DNA of 34,994 bases from Bacteroidales bacterium UBA3743 (GCA_002371265.1 DFGT01000038.1:1-34994); one strand, 5' to 3'; positions 6,939 to 16,793 are shown, numbered from the stretch's first letter. Notes: generated by a model not told the origin, from the sequence alone. Translations and numbers: made by a program.

Positions 6939-8336
6939 TTACTTGACATACTGTTCATAGTCCTCCCAATTTTCAGGAACGACCATGATGTAATCCTCTA
7001 GATCCTCTATATCATCAGAATCCGGATCATACGTATAATTTCCGACAACAACTTTAGTGACATTGTATGACTTAATCACTTCAGGATCACTGAAGACATA
7101 AAGATTACCCACTTTCTTGACTGTCAAATTACCGTCCGATTTCACCACATTTGTCTTCTTGGCTCCAGACACTCTACCAACACTATTCTGATAAAGAGTG
7201 GTTACGCCTCCATTGAAATCGATTGACAAATCAGCCTGCGCGCAACGTGAACTTGCGGCTGTCGACTGGCATATCACAACGACATTTCCAGATTCTACTG
7301 TAATTGTCTTATCAGCCTTGATTCCACAAGGATAATTGACCTCAGTACCATCTTCGTAAGCCTTGCCCGACAAAACGATCAAGACATCTCCGCCATCAAT
7401 CTTAACGGTGCTATCAGCTTTTAATCCTCTTGCACCGTCGCCAGAAAGCTGGATGTCGACCTTACCTCCATTGATATTAATAGATGCGTTGTTTTCCTTG
7501 CCTTCCTCGAAAGTACAACGGATACCTCTTGCATCCACCGCATCCGACTTAACAATAAGTGAGCCACCATTGATCTCAGCATAACCCTCACCCACATCGA
7601 CTCCGTCAGCATTACAATTGACAGTCACCTCTCCTCCCGACTGCAAATAGTAGTCGTTGACGTGGATACCGTCGGAAGCGGCATTGATAGTGATCTTTCC
7701 GTTCTTAACCTCTACATAGTCGCTGCTCTGAATACCATGGCCCACAACACTAGTGATGTCAAGAGAACCATCGCCCTTGAATTCAAACTGTCCACGGCCT
7801 CGCATTGTAGCTCCAACAGTATCTTTATCACTGTTCTTCAACGAGTTGCTTCCAACCAAACGAACCTCAGTGTTCTTCTTTGTCAAAACATAGATTGGAG
7901 GATTTACTCCCGAGCTTGTAAGATCAAGTCCGTTCAACTCGAATTCCGACTTATATTTAGATGAGAAAATGACATTTCCGTTGGTACTCTTACCTGAGAA
8001 TCTATACTTTATCTCTCTACCGACAAATTCAGAATTGATTTCCACAGTCGTACCGTCTACCTTCACATCGACACTATCGAATGGATTGGAAACAGTAACC
8101 TTATCTCCGTCAAATGCCACCGAGACATAATGCTTCAAAACAATACTGTCGACCTTCGATGTTGCAAACTCATCCTCTCCAAAAGTGATCTTACCGCCAC
8201 CAAATTTCATCTTTGCTTCTGGATTCACGACACGGACACTCACATCCGAGCCCTGATACACAGACATTTCTGTACCTGCAAATGCAGCAATCGTGCAAAA
8301 CATTGCAGATGCTAAAAGCATATTTCTTTTAATCAT
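6939..8336 (-). CDS. Carbohydrate-binding domain protein (Cthe_2159-like beta-helix)
   Basis: The 465-residue product has a signal peptide (about residues 1-20, ending TIAAFAG) and then a long run of short beta-strand repeats rich in Asn, Gly and Asp: SVVGHGIQSSDYVEVKNGKI, ITINAASDGIHVNDYYLQSG, GEVTVNCNADGVDVGEGYAE. This pattern of stacked turns with I(N/D)GG steps matches the Cthe_2159 (DUF4353) carbohydrate-binding family, which folds as a parallel beta-helix and binds acidic polysaccharides in its type member. The ATG overlaps the stop of the upstream gene by ATGA, so translation is coupled. No catalytic motif is visible. The natural ligand is unknown. Confidence 0.82.
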   Translation of the reverse strand: MIKRNMLLASAMFCTIAAFAGTEMSVYQGSDVSVRVVNPEAKMKFGGGKITFGEDEFATSKVDSIVLKHYVSVAFDGDKVTVSNPFDSVDVKVDGTTVEINSEFVGREIKYRFSGKSTNGNVIFSSKYKSEFELNGLDLTSSGVNPPIYVLTKKNTEVRLVGSNSLKNSDKDTVGATMRGRGQFEFKGDGSLDITSVVGHGIQSSDYVEVKNGKITINAASDGIHVNDYYLQSGGEVTVNCNADGVDVGEGYAEINGGSLIVKSDAVDARGIRCTFEEGKENNASININGGKVDIQLSGDGARGLKADSTVKIDGGDVLIVLSGKAYEDGTEVNYPCGIKADKTITVESGNVVVICQSTAASSRCAQADLSIDFNGGVTTLYQNSVGRVSGAKKTNVVKSDGNLTVKKVGNLYVFSDPEVIKSYNVTKVVVGNYTYDPDSDDIEDLEDYIMVVPENWEDYEQYVK

Positions 8337-8824
8337 ATCTTACAAAGTTTTACAGTTTTACCATCAACCTTCACGATATAGATACCCTGACGAAGGTTGC
8401 TAATATTGATCACCGAACCATTTTCAGCAGTTGTCTTCATTGCAAGTACACCACTGATAGAATAGATTTCCACTGTCTGTACGCCCTCAAATCCAGAGAT
8501 AAAAATCTCAGAAGACGCAGGATTTGGATACAATGTAATAGACTGAGAATCCGACGATAAATCATTCACAGCTGAGACTTCCTTTATAAGAAGCTTGGTT
8601 ATGTTTCCCAAACTAAGGACTTTAGCCTCCGACTTTTCATTTTCTTTAATCACAAGGGACTTCTCTTCAAAAGATAGTTCTCCGCTCTCTTCAATCTTGT
8701 AGACGTGAGACTTTGAGTCAAACTCGACAACAGTCAATTCCGTCTTCAAATCGGCAAAAGCACCCTGACAAAGAATAGCCGCCAAGAAGGCCACAACTGC
8801 TCTTTTCATTTTATGCTTATTCAT
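8333..8824 (-). CDS. Small secreted protein with T9SS C-terminal sorting domain
   Basis: The 163-residue product has a signal peptide (about 1-24, cleavage likely after GAFA), a short mature part of about 65 residues, and a C-terminal domain from about residue 95. The C-terminal domain has the type IX secretion pattern: LYPNPASSEIFISG, VEIYSISGVLAMKT, then NLRQGIYIVKVDGKTVKLCKI. Such domains carry a protein across the outer membrane by the Por/T9SS machinery. The mature part is too short for an obvious enzyme. It is the first gene of a two-gene operon, overlapping the carbohydrate-binding gene by 4 bp, so the two may be secreted or used together. Confidence 0.82.
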   Translation of the reverse strand: MNKHKMKRAVVAFLAAILCQGAFADLKTELTVVEFDSKSHVYKIEESGELSFEEKSLVIKENEKSEAKVLSLGNITKLLIKEVSAVNDLSSDSQSITLYPNPASSEIFISGFEGVQTVEIYSISGVLAMKTTAENGSVINISNLRQGIYIVKVDGKTVKLCKI

Positions 8825-9009
8825 AGTATAAAGTGTTATATTTCATCAATGTCTATAAAACAATGCGACGAAAATACAAAAAAAATGGAAATATGAGCCA
8901 ACAAAATAGAATTTATTGAAATTTAGTCACAAAAGACAACAAATAATGCATAATTCGTAATTAATTCATATTTGTTGGGAAACACATCTATATGGGCAAT
9001 CAACATGAA

Positions 9010-9051
9010 TTCTTAATTCTTAATTCTTAATTCTTAATTCTTAATTCTTAA
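9010..9051. repeat. Six tandem copies of a 7-bp unit
   Basis: The heptamer TTCTTAA is repeated exactly six times with no interruption. It sits about 110-150 bp upstream of the -7 element of the DUF6515-like gene. A tract of this kind can gain or lose units by slippage, which would alter spacing in the divergent promoter region. Confidence 0.93.
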
Positions 9052-9159
9052 TTTATATTTTCCCCCTCTAAACCTATTATTCAACACATATTTCACTCAT
9101 TTTTCCATTTTATAACATTTTTTAAATTTTCAGATGATGTAAAAAACAAAGAGTTGTCT

Positions 9160-9167
9160 TACATTTG
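9160..9167 (+). promoter_or_regulatory. -7 element of the DUF6515-like gene
   Basis: TACATTTG matches TAnnTTTG 24 bp before the ATG at 9192. It overlaps the TTG at 9165 that would open a longer frame, so that longer start is rejected. Confidence 0.6.
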
Positions 9168-9191
9168 CATAAACTAAAAATTTTGAAGGAT

Positions 9192-10553
9192 ATGAAAAGT
9201 ACACGTTTTATTGAGATTTTGTTCTCACTTTTGTTCCTTCTCTTTTCAGTCTCAGCCACAGCGCAGAGATCAAGAGGAGGCGGTAGCAGCAGTGGCAGTT
9301 CATCTAGCTACAGCGGTGGACGCTCATCATCTGGCTCAAGCTATAGCGGAGGGTCATCAAGTCGTTCATATAGCTCACCATCAGCAGGCTCATCTAGATC
9401 ATACAGCAGCTCGCCTAGTTCGTCAAGATCATACAGCAGCTCGCCAAGCACATCTAGATCATATAGCAGTTCACCTAGTTCATCCGGACTTCGCAGTCGT
9501 TCTACGACATCACGTCCAACATCTTCACGTTCGACAGTTCGCACAGCGGCATCTCCATCTGTACAGAGAACCACACCAGCTGTTCGTTCACGCAACGAGG
9601 TGGCAGCACGTCCGGTACGCACTACAGGACCACGTGTGAATGCGACTTCCCGCAAGCCGGCTATTTCTCATGCACACAACACAAATGCGTCAAGAGTAGG
9701 CTCGTCAAGAATAGCGCGTACACCAAGAACACATCTTCACAACCGCGTGACAAGACGTCATGGTCATGTGTACCATTCACACATAGGATATCACTATCAT
9801 CCATTCTACTATGGAAACTGCAGATACTATGTGCACTGCGGAAGATACTACCGCTGGGATCCATATTGGGGATATGAGTTGGTGGCTTACCCATACGGAT
9901 GGTACTTCACTACCCTACCATACCATTGCTTCCCTGTCTACGTAGGCAATGTGACTTATTACTACGGTCAGGGCACTTGGTTCGCTCCAAAAGACAATGG
10001 ATATGAAATTGTAGAGACTCCTATCGCTGACGACGAGACACTTAATGTGTCTGAGTTGCCATACGAATGCTCTGCAATCGTTGTTAATGGCAAGACTTAC
10101 TACGTGGGTGAAGGAACATGGTTTGTAGCGACTGATAACGGCTACCAGGTGGTTGACGCTCCTACTGAAGGTGCGACTATAATCGAGCAATTGCCTGAAG
10201 ACAACAAGAAAATCGAGGTTGCCAACCAGGATTTCTTCTTCGCCGACAACAAATGGTATATGCCAGTGGAAGGCGGATACATGCTTATCGAGGAGCCTGT
10301 TGCTATCCAGAAGGAGACAAAGTCTGAGGAAACAACTACAGAAGCAAAAGCTGACACAACATCAAAAGCAACAGAAGCCAAAGCCGACACGACTCCCGCT
10401 ACAAGAGGAATCGTACCAGCAACAAAGGTTCAGTTGCCAGCAGATGCCAAAATAGTTGAGGTGAGCGGCAAGAAGTACTACTTCGCCAACAACACTTGGT
10501 ACGACAAGACTGCAAATGGCGACTACATCATCATCGAGTCTCCATTGAAATAA
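9192..10553 (+). CDS. Secreted DUF6515-like protein with Ser-rich repeat region
   Basis: From the ATG at 9192 (preceded by GAAGGAT) the product has 453 residues. A signal peptide (about 1-24, ending VSATA) is followed by a Ser/Gly/Arg low-complexity region (about 25-120) with SYSSSPS repeats, a basic linker, and then His/Tyr-rich modules (GHVYHSHIGYHYHPFYYGN). Four similar modules follow, each with a YYYxxGTWFxxxDNGYxxV-type core. The last is separated by a Thr/Lys/Ala linker with TKATEAKADTTP-type repeats. The modules resemble DUF6515, found in Bacteroidota envelope proteins with no known role. It ends at a strong terminator and is probably monocistronic. Confidence 0.82.
   Translation: MKSTRFIEILFSLLFLLFSVSATAQRSRGGGSSSGSSSSYSGGRSSSGSSYSGGSSSRSYSSPSAGSSRSYSSSPSSSRSYSSSPSTSRSYSSSPSSSGLRSRSTTSRPTSSRSTVRTAASPSVQRTTPAVRSRNEVAARPVRTTGPRVNATSRKPAISHAHNTNASRVGSSRIARTPRTHLHNRVTRRHGHVYHSHIGYHYHPFYYGNCRYYVHCGRYYRWDPYWGYELVAYPYGWYFTTLPYHCFPVYVGNVTYYYGQGTWFAPKDNGYEIVETPIADDETLNVSELPYECSAIVVNGKTYYVGEGTWFVATDNGYQVVDAPTEGATIIEQLPEDNKKIEVANQDFFFADNKWYMPVEGGYMLIEEPVAIQKETKSEETTTEAKADTTSKATEAKADTTPATRGIVPATKVQLPADAKIVEVSGKKYYFANNTWYDKTANGDYIIIESPLK
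9390..9479 (+). repeat. Three tandem 30-bp coding repeats (SSRSYSSSPS)
   Basis: Three consecutive 30-bp units encode the decapeptide SSRSYSSSPS or close variants. Units one and two are nearly identical, while the third has several synonymous changes. A partial, older copy lies upstream (RSYSSPSAG). Unit number could vary between strains. Confidence 0.88.
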
Positions 10554-10571
10554 TTTATTTCAACCAAATTA

Positions 10572-10616
10572 AAGAAGAAGGGGGATATTCAAGTTCTCCC
10601 TTCTTCTTGCTTTTTT
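10572..10616 (+). terminator. Rho-independent terminator after the DUF6515-like gene
   Basis: AGAAGAAGGGGGA pairs with TTCTCCCTTCTTCT across a short loop, followed by GCTTTTTT. The hairpin starts about 20 bp after the stop codon. Confidence 0.88.
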
Positions 10617-10710
10617 CAAAAATCATAGCGGCGACGTGAATGCGACACGTCTACAGATTTAGTCACTCAGCCTTATCGCTGTGCACAACATTTTCAAAAC
10701 CAAAACTATC

Positions 10711-13700
10711 ATGAGCAAAATGAAACTCATATTATCAGTGATACTAACTTTTCTTTCTTTGTCTATTATGGGAAACAACAAGACATCTAAATTCGACTAC
10801 TCTTCAAAATGGAGTGAGATAGACAGGCTTATGGACAATCCTTTGCTTAAGGATGCCCAAAAGAAAGTTGACGAGATACGTGCGACAGCAAAAAAGGAGA
10901 ATGACGAACTGAACCAACTGCGATGCGCAATATATGATTATGCCATCGACCTTGGCTGCGAATACAACATCACAGCAGACATCAGAAATACTCCCCGCAA
11001 CGCCAACCGTGAAGAGGGAGAGGATATCATAATCAACCACTACAAAAAAGCGTCAGAACTGAAGGATGCTTTCAAATCACCAGTGGAGAAAGCATGTTGT
11101 GAACTTTTCATGGCAAAAATGATGATGAATTTCATCAATGTGATGGAGAGATACCCTGGCACTGTGCCTTCCGTCAAAGATAAGGAAGAGAAACAGTTTG
11201 CCGCCGACAATCTACGTGAGATGTCGCACGAGGAGATCCGCAAACAAATTCGCAACCACGTCAACAATATAGTTAAGGACAAAGAGACTCTATTATCCAC
11301 GTCGTCAGAGAAATATAGCTCTTTGTTTATGAAAAGCAATGAAATAACTGACGAATACAAGACATTGCGTCCATCTCTATTTGATGCGATGCTTCCGTCG
11401 CTATTCTCATTCTACTACGAGCACATTGAATTTAAACATGGCGCAAATTTATTTTATCTGCCAATCCATCTTGTAAAGAAAGATCTGCTTAAAGAAGATT
11501 TCATCAACTCCGTTTTCGCCGATGTCATAAACTATCACAACAGCAAAGGCGAATATTCCGCAGCATTATATTCTGAGCTAGATCGACTTTCTTATTTGGA
11601 AAGGCATAACTATATCGACAACGAAGACAAGATTGAAACTATCAACAATCTTATCAAGCAATACGAAGGGAAGACTTCATGCGTCGTATACGCAGTTGTG
11701 AAAAAGCATAATGTAATGTGCGAAACCATATCAGCGCTAAACACAGGCAGAGTCTCCTCAGAAATAATCGAATCATATCCGAAACTGATTATCGACGAAA
11801 CGGATAAGTACAAAAAGCTTTATCCTAATCACCCTGGAATCAAAGATCTAAACAATATCATAAAGTGGATCAAAAATGCCGAAGTCAACGGAAATGTAGA
11901 TCCATGTTTTGGCAAAGGGAAAGATGTGAAGATAGGAATCTCCTATGCTAATATTGATTTGCTAGATGCATACATCTACCGCATCGACATGGACCCATTG
12001 TATATAGAGAAAAATGGGAACCAAGATGGAGTAATAAATGCCCAACTTAAACTAAGGAAACCATTAGCAAAAAAATCATATAAGTTAGCACCGTCTAACT
12101 ACATCATCCATAAAGACACAACAATCAATATCGGCAACGAATTAGACTACGGAAAATATATACTGCGTTTCAAAGGAGACGGAATCAACTCTGATGATGA
12201 CCTTTACAACAACTATGTGACATTCACAGTCTCTGATTTGTCTATTTTAGACATCAATTCGATAGGAGAAAAAAGAAATGTCTTTATTGTAGACGGTGAA
12301 ACCGGACACCCTGTGAAAGGAGCAGACGTAGAAAAATACGACGTTAGAAACAGGGAATACAATTTGAAGGAGAAGCAAAACACATCTGTTGATGGGAAAG
12401 CAACGATTGCACTGTCGGACAACCATTACTACAGACTGCATACACAAAAAGGCAAAGACATCTATGCCCCTTGGACAAATATAATTAAAAACAATCCCTA
12501 TACACAACGTCCCGACTACAGGATAAACATACTGACAGACAGAAGCATTTACCGCCCCGGCCAAAATATCGAAGGCAAAGCAGTGCTGACATTTCTGAGT
12601 CAGAATGATGAGCATGTTATTGAAAACCAGAAAATCAAACTGATACTAAAAGACGCAAACCGCAAAAAAATCGAAGAAAAAGAGGTTTTCACCAACGAAT
12701 TCGGTTCGGCAGCATTCAAATTCAACATTCCTGCAGACCGTATGAACGGAGAGTTCTCAATTGAGGCTATATCAAAAAACGAAATTGACACATATCGTGG
12801 ATATCACAACATAACAGTGGAATCATACAAACTTCCAGTGGCAGAAGCAAAAGTCTACACAAAAGACGGAAGTTCAATAATGTATGGCAGCAAACCTGTG
12901 TTTGAGGGAGAAGTCAAGGCATTCTCTGGTGAAGCGGTCGGAGGAACAGTTGTCAAATATCGTATCAGTGAAGCCTGGTCTTCAAATATTCTGTCATCAG
13001 GAGAGACAAAATGTGAAAATGATGGCAAGTTCACAATTGTTTCAGACTCTGCCATCACTAAAGGTTCCTATTACATAGAAATTGAAATAGAAGCGGTATT
13101 GCCAAGTGGAGAGACCGTAACCGCCAACCACAAATTAAATTTGGCTGACTCTGCGGTAATCGGACAAATACGTTCACTGAACAATCAGCATCTAAACGAA
13201 TATTTTATTGAAAAAGGAAATTCCTTAAACGTCAATGTCAATCTCACCAACAATGCCAGATTCAATGAAGAGGCAGATGCGATACTCGTCGTCGAGACTA
13301 TTGAAGACAAAGAGAGAAACATCGCATGCAAGACTTTGATAAGCAAAAACATTAAAGGCAAAGGTGATTTGACAGAGACTTTGGACATTTCTTCTCTTGC
13401 TCCAACATCCTATGAGATAAAGCTAAAAACTCTATCTGGCGATATCATCGCAAAAGAGGATATTGTTGTTTACGACAAAAACTCGTCAAAATTGCCTGAA
13501 GGATTAAAAGAATATATCTGGTGTCCAAACAAATACGTCGATTGTGCTCCGTCAAGCGATGCAAAAATTCTGATCGGTTCATCAGAAAAAGATGCCAAGA
13601 TTTTAGCTGTTGTAAGAGACGATGAGGGAAAATATCTGCACGATGACTGGATAAATATAAACAATGAGCAGAAGACATATAAACTCTCCTACAACAAATT

Positions 13701-16662
13701 CTTCGCCAACAACGACACAAAAAGCATCAATGTTGAATTCATCATTGTCAGAAACCAACAATTGATGAAAGAGATTGTGTATATCAAAAGAAAAGAGACA
13801 AAAGAAAAACATGAGATAGAAGTTCTTGAGATTGTACGCAACATCGTACCTGGTGAAAAGCAGAAAGTGAAGATGAAAGTCAAACCGGCAAGCAACAACT
13901 TTGAAATTGCAGCTGTAATGGTAGACAAAAGTCTGCAAGGTATGCTTCCTAATTGGCACACATTGCCTCACTTTCACACATATCGTAATCGATACGAATC
14001 CATCATGCCATATATCTACTCCAGTCATTTTGCGATCGGAGACAAAAACATCTATTATGGAGAATACAGAAGATTGCCAAACATCAATTTCTTATGGGAC
14101 AACATTAATATGCCAAACTCTTACGCTGTTCCAATGGCAGACTGCACGGGTGCCGTATCTACAAATGGAATGATGCGCAAATCATCGCCTCAAATGTTGA
14201 GAAGTGCGGATGTCGTAGAAGAAGAAGTCATGGCAGACTATGGCGTTTCCGTCGATCCAAATATTATTACTAAAGATCAACTATTAGAAGAAATCACAAC
14301 AGATGAGGCAATTGGAAGCCAATTCGCAGATGTCAGAGTCCGTGAGAATTTTGTGGAGACGGCATTCTTCTATCCTCAGTTGACAACCAATGCGGATGGC
14401 AGTGTGGAATTCGAATACACCGCTCCAGATGCGTTGACAGCGTGGAAGATGTTCATTTTTGCACACGACAAAAAAGTCAACAGCTGCATCACCAGCGAGG
14501 AATTGCAAACAAAGATGCCATTTGCAATCAAAGCAAGTCTGCCAAGATTCGTCAGAAAAGGAGACAAGTGCACATTCGCCACGACCATCACAAACAATGA
14601 AAAGGAGGAGACTAATCATGGAATGAAAACATCATGGACAAAACTGATGGAAGGAGAGGTCTCGATAATCATCAAAGACGTCGCCACTGAGAAAGTCCTT
14701 TTGCAACAGACACGCCCATTCCAAGTCGCAGGACAGACTTCCAAAGTTGAAGAGTGGAGCTTTGATGTGCCAGCAGGAGTAGCGGCGATAGAAGTCAAGA
14801 TGGTTGGCAAAAGCGGAACATTCTCCGACGGTGAGGTGCACCAGTTGCCAGTGTTGGCTGACGGCACACACGTAGTGAAGAGCAAGTCGATGCACGTGAG
14901 AGGCGGAGAAACAAAAGATTTCTCAATCCCATACAACGAGAAAGAGATGAAAGATGCCGAACTCACCGTGGAATACACAGACAACGCTGTATGGCAGGCA
15001 CTGATGGCTCTACCATCTGTGAAAGATGCAAAATATGAATGTGCGACGGAATTGATCTCAACTATTTTCGTCAACCAAATGGCTCAACGTATCGCCAATA
15101 TCTATCCTGAAATCCAGAATGTAGTGGAAGAGTGGAAGAAAGAAGGCAATCACGCAGCGTCGCCACTCGAGCAAAACCAAGAGTTGAAGAACGTGTTGAT
15201 GCAGCAGACGCCTTGGATGTGCGAGGCCAAGAACGAGAGTGAGCAGAAAGCTAAGATCGTTGAGCTATACGACAAAGGAAGAATTGCCAAAGCCAACAAC
15301 GACGCGATAAGCAAGTTGCAGAAGCTTCAGCAGGCAGACGGAGGATTCGCATGGTTTGCAGGATTCGAGTCGAGCGAGTATGTGACAGTGTCAGTGGCAC
15401 GTCGATTGGTGGAGATGCGTGAATATGGTGTTTTGCCAAAAGAGTGTGAAAAGATGCTTAAAGATGCAGTGAAATATATCGACAATGCATTGGCAAAAGC
15501 ATACAGCAATGAGATCGAGAAGAAATGGAACGCCGACAGAGAATGGGTGTTCGACGTCTTCAAAATCAGGATTTCCTACGACAGAAATCTCGACAACAAA
15601 ACGAAAAAGATTCTCGACTACTACGTCAGCAAAGCACACAAGGAGATCAAGGACATGACTCTTTACGGAAAAGCGTCGTTCGCAATCGTCCTAAAAATGA
15701 ATGGCGACGTGAAAGATGCCAAATCAATCGTGGAATCATTACGTCAGAGTGCCACAGACACAGAGGAGCTAGGCATGTACTGGAAAGAAAACCAAGATGG
15801 TTGGGGACGCTACGGAAATGCCATCTGCACACATGCTATGCTGACAAAAGCATTCAATGAGACCGGATGTGATGCCAAAGAGTTGGCAGACCTACGTTTC
15901 CATCTGATATCAAAGAAAGAGACGACACAGTGGAGCAGCACAGAAAGCACACTCGCAGCCATCGACGCACTCGTCGGAGATGGCAAAGCAACGTCTGATC
16001 TGAGAAAGAAAGGAAACCGCACCGTCGCAAACATAAAGATCGGAGGAACCAAGGTCGACGCGAAGAGAATGGCTGGAGACGGATATGTGAAAATCCACTA
16101 CAACAAAGAATCCTTCACTCCTGAATTGTGCAACAACATCCACATCGAGCAGCCAGCCGGACAAGAAGGTATCGGAGGCATCTATATCGCCTACGACGCT
16201 CCATATTCAGAGATCACAAGTGGAAAGAGCGGCATTGAAGTGAAAAAGAAAATGTACAAAGTGGTGATTGCCAACGATGGAGATGACGACAAAGAGATGC
16301 TTCAGGAGATTAAAGAGGGAGAAAAGCTGAAGAAGGGAGACAAAGTGAAGATTGTGATGACATTAAGAAGCGACAGAGACATCGACTTTGTGCAGATGCT
16401 CGACCTCCGCGCAGCATGTCTGGAGCCAGTCAGAAAACGACCAGGAATGGAATGGGCAGACGGCAAATTCTACTACCAGAGCATCACGGACAGCGAGTAC
16501 AGCATGTTCTTCGACCACATCAGCAAAGGCACACGAGTGTTTGAATATACATTGCATGTGACACAGAGTGGAGAGTACACACAAGGCATCACAAAAGTGA
16601 TTCCACACTACTGTCCTGCTTTCAGTGCAAATTCAGAAGGAGGAAAAGTGAGTGTTGAGTAA
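10711..16662 (+). CDS. Large alpha-2-macroglobulin family protein without thioester
   Basis: From ATG 10711 the product has 1983 residues; a GTG at 10681 would add 10 residues before the signal peptide and is less likely, while ATG 10720 is possible. The signal peptide (KLILSVILTFLSLSIMG) has no lipobox. Family landmarks are TDRSIYRPGQ (about residue 609), the segment ending in TAFFYPQLTTNADGSVEFEY, APDALTAWKMFIFAHDK, and the C-terminal MLDLRAACLEPVRKR ... YEYTLHVTQSGEYTQG-type end. At the thioester position the sequence is KYECATELIS (Cys about 1444), not the CxEQ motif, so no thioester can form. Bacterial members trap or block proteases in the envelope. The usual pbpC partner is not adjacent. 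The gene is monocistronic as far as can be seen. Confidence 0.9.
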   Translation: MSKMKLILSVILTFLSLSIMGNNKTSKFDYSSKWSEIDRLMDNPLLKDAQKKVDEIRATAKKENDELNQLRCAIYDYAIDLGCEYNITADIRNTPRNANREEGEDIIINHYKKASELKDAFKSPVEKACCELFMAKMMMNFINVMERYPGTVPSVKDKEEKQFAADNLREMSHEEIRKQIRNHVNNIVKDKETLLSTSSEKYSSLFMKSNEITDEYKTLRPSLFDAMLPSLFSFYYEHIEFKHGANLFYLPIHLVKKDLLKEDFINSVFADVINYHNSKGEYSAALYSELDRLSYLERHNYIDNEDKIETINNLIKQYEGKTSCVVYAVVKKHNVMCETISALNTGRVSSEIIESYPKLIIDETDKYKKLYPNHPGIKDLNNIIKWIKNAEVNGNVDPCFGKGKDVKIGISYANIDLLDAYIYRIDMDPLYIEKNGNQDGVINAQLKLRKPLAKKSYKLAPSNYIIHKDTTINIGNELDYGKYILRFKGDGINSDDDLYNNYVTFTVSDLSILDINSIGEKRNVFIVDGETGHPVKGADVEKYDVRNREYNLKEKQNTSVDGKATIALSDNHYYRLHTQKGKDIYAPWTNIIKNNPYTQRPDYRINILTDRSIYRPGQNIEGKAVLTFLSQNDEHVIENQKIKLILKDANRKKIEEKEVFTNEFGSAAFKFNIPADRMNGEFSIEAISKNEIDTYRGYHNITVESYKLPVAEAKVYTKDGSSIMYGSKPVFEGEVKAFSGEAVGGTVVKYRISEAWSSNILSSGETKCENDGKFTIVSDSAITKGSYYIEIEIEAVLPSGETVTANHKLNLADSAVIGQIRSLNNQHLNEYFIEKGNSLNVNVNLTNNARFNEEADAILVVETIEDKERNIACKTLISKNIKGKGDLTETLDISSLAPTSYEIKLKTLSGDIIAKEDIVVYDKNSSKLPEGLKEYIWCPNKYVDCAPSSDAKILIGSSEKDAKILAVVRDDEGKYLHDDWININNEQKTYKLSYNKFFANNDTKSINVEFIIVRNQQLMKEIVYIKRKETKEKHEIEVLEIVRNIVPGEKQKVKMKVKPASNNFEIAAVMVDKSLQGMLPNWHTLPHFHTYRNRYESIMPYIYSSHFAIGDKNIYYGEYRRLPNINFLWDNINMPNSYAVPMADCTGAVSTNGMMRKSSPQMLRSADVVEEEVMADYGVSVDPNIITKDQLLEEITTDEAIGSQFADVRVRENFVETAFFYPQLTTNADGSVEFEYTAPDALTAWKMFIFAHDKKVNSCITSEELQTKMPFAIKASLPRFVRKGDKCTFATTITNNEKEETNHGMKTSWTKLMEGEVSIIIKDVATEKVLLQQTRPFQVAGQTSKVEEWSFDVPAGVAAIEVKMVGKSGTFSDGEVHQLPVLADGTHVVKSKSMHVRGGETKDFSIPYNEKEMKDAELTVEYTDNAVWQALMALPSVKDAKYECATELISTIFVNQMAQRIANIYPEIQNVVEEWKKEGNHAASPLEQNQELKNVLMQQTPWMCEAKNESEQKAKIVELYDKGRIAKANNDAISKLQKLQQADGGFAWFAGFESSEYVTVSVARRLVEMREYGVLPKECEKMLKDAVKYIDNALAKAYSNEIEKKWNADREWVFDVFKIRISYDRNLDNKTKKILDYYVSKAHKEIKDMTLYGKASFAIVLKMNGDVKDAKSIVESLRQSATDTEELGMYWKENQDGWGRYGNAICTHAMLTKAFNETGCDAKELADLRFHLISKKETTQWSSTESTLAAIDALVGDGKATSDLRKKGNRTVANIKIGGTKVDAKRMAGDGYVKIHYNKESFTPELCNNIHIEQPAGQEGIGGIYIAYDAPYSEITSGKSGIEVKKKMYKVVIANDGDDDKEMLQEIKEGEKLKKGDKVKIVMTLRSDRDIDFVQMLDLRAACLEPVRKRPGMEWADGKFYYQSITDSEYSMFFDHISKGTRVFEYTLHVTQSGEYTQGITKVIPHYCPAFSANSEGGKVSVE

Positions 16663-16756
16663 ATTATAAATGCTAAATGCTAAATTGAAACGCAAAGATG
16701 CTGTTCAAATTCGCTTAAAATATTTTGCTATATACGCCCATTCAGCAACTAAAACT

Positions 16757-16793
16757 GAGGATTGTTAAGGGCAGAACGCCCTAACCAATCCTC
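16757..16793 (+). repeat. Palindromic element, copy A of a dispersed family
   Basis: A 37-bp inverted repeat opens with GAGGATTG and closes with CAATCCTC, with AAGGGC and GCCCT inside. The sequence 33900-33933 is related (AGGGCG, TTC, CGCCCT, CAATCCTC). The flank that follows, TACTATTATAGCC, T-rich DNA, then GCATTTCACATTTATAATT, is also similar after the second copy, in the same orientation. It may end transcription of the macroglobulin gene, but its tail is not a clean T run. Confidence 0.8.

Larger units (their letters stand above)
8825..9191. other. Divergent intergenic region between T9SS-tail and DUF6515-like genes
   Basis: This 367-bp AT-rich stretch separates two divergent transcription units. 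It holds a six-unit heptamer repeat (9010-9051) and a -7 element (9160-9167) for the rightward gene. On the minus strand TATTTTCG, close to TAnnTTTG, lies near 8869-8876 and may serve the leftward operon. No coding capacity was seen. Confidence 0.6.

Noticed and set aside
9341..9655. Minus-strand 104-codon frame opposite the Ser-rich region
   Set aside because: It is an antisense shadow of the tandem coding repeats (LGELLYDLDE units mirror the SYSSSPS repeats) without promoter or RBS.
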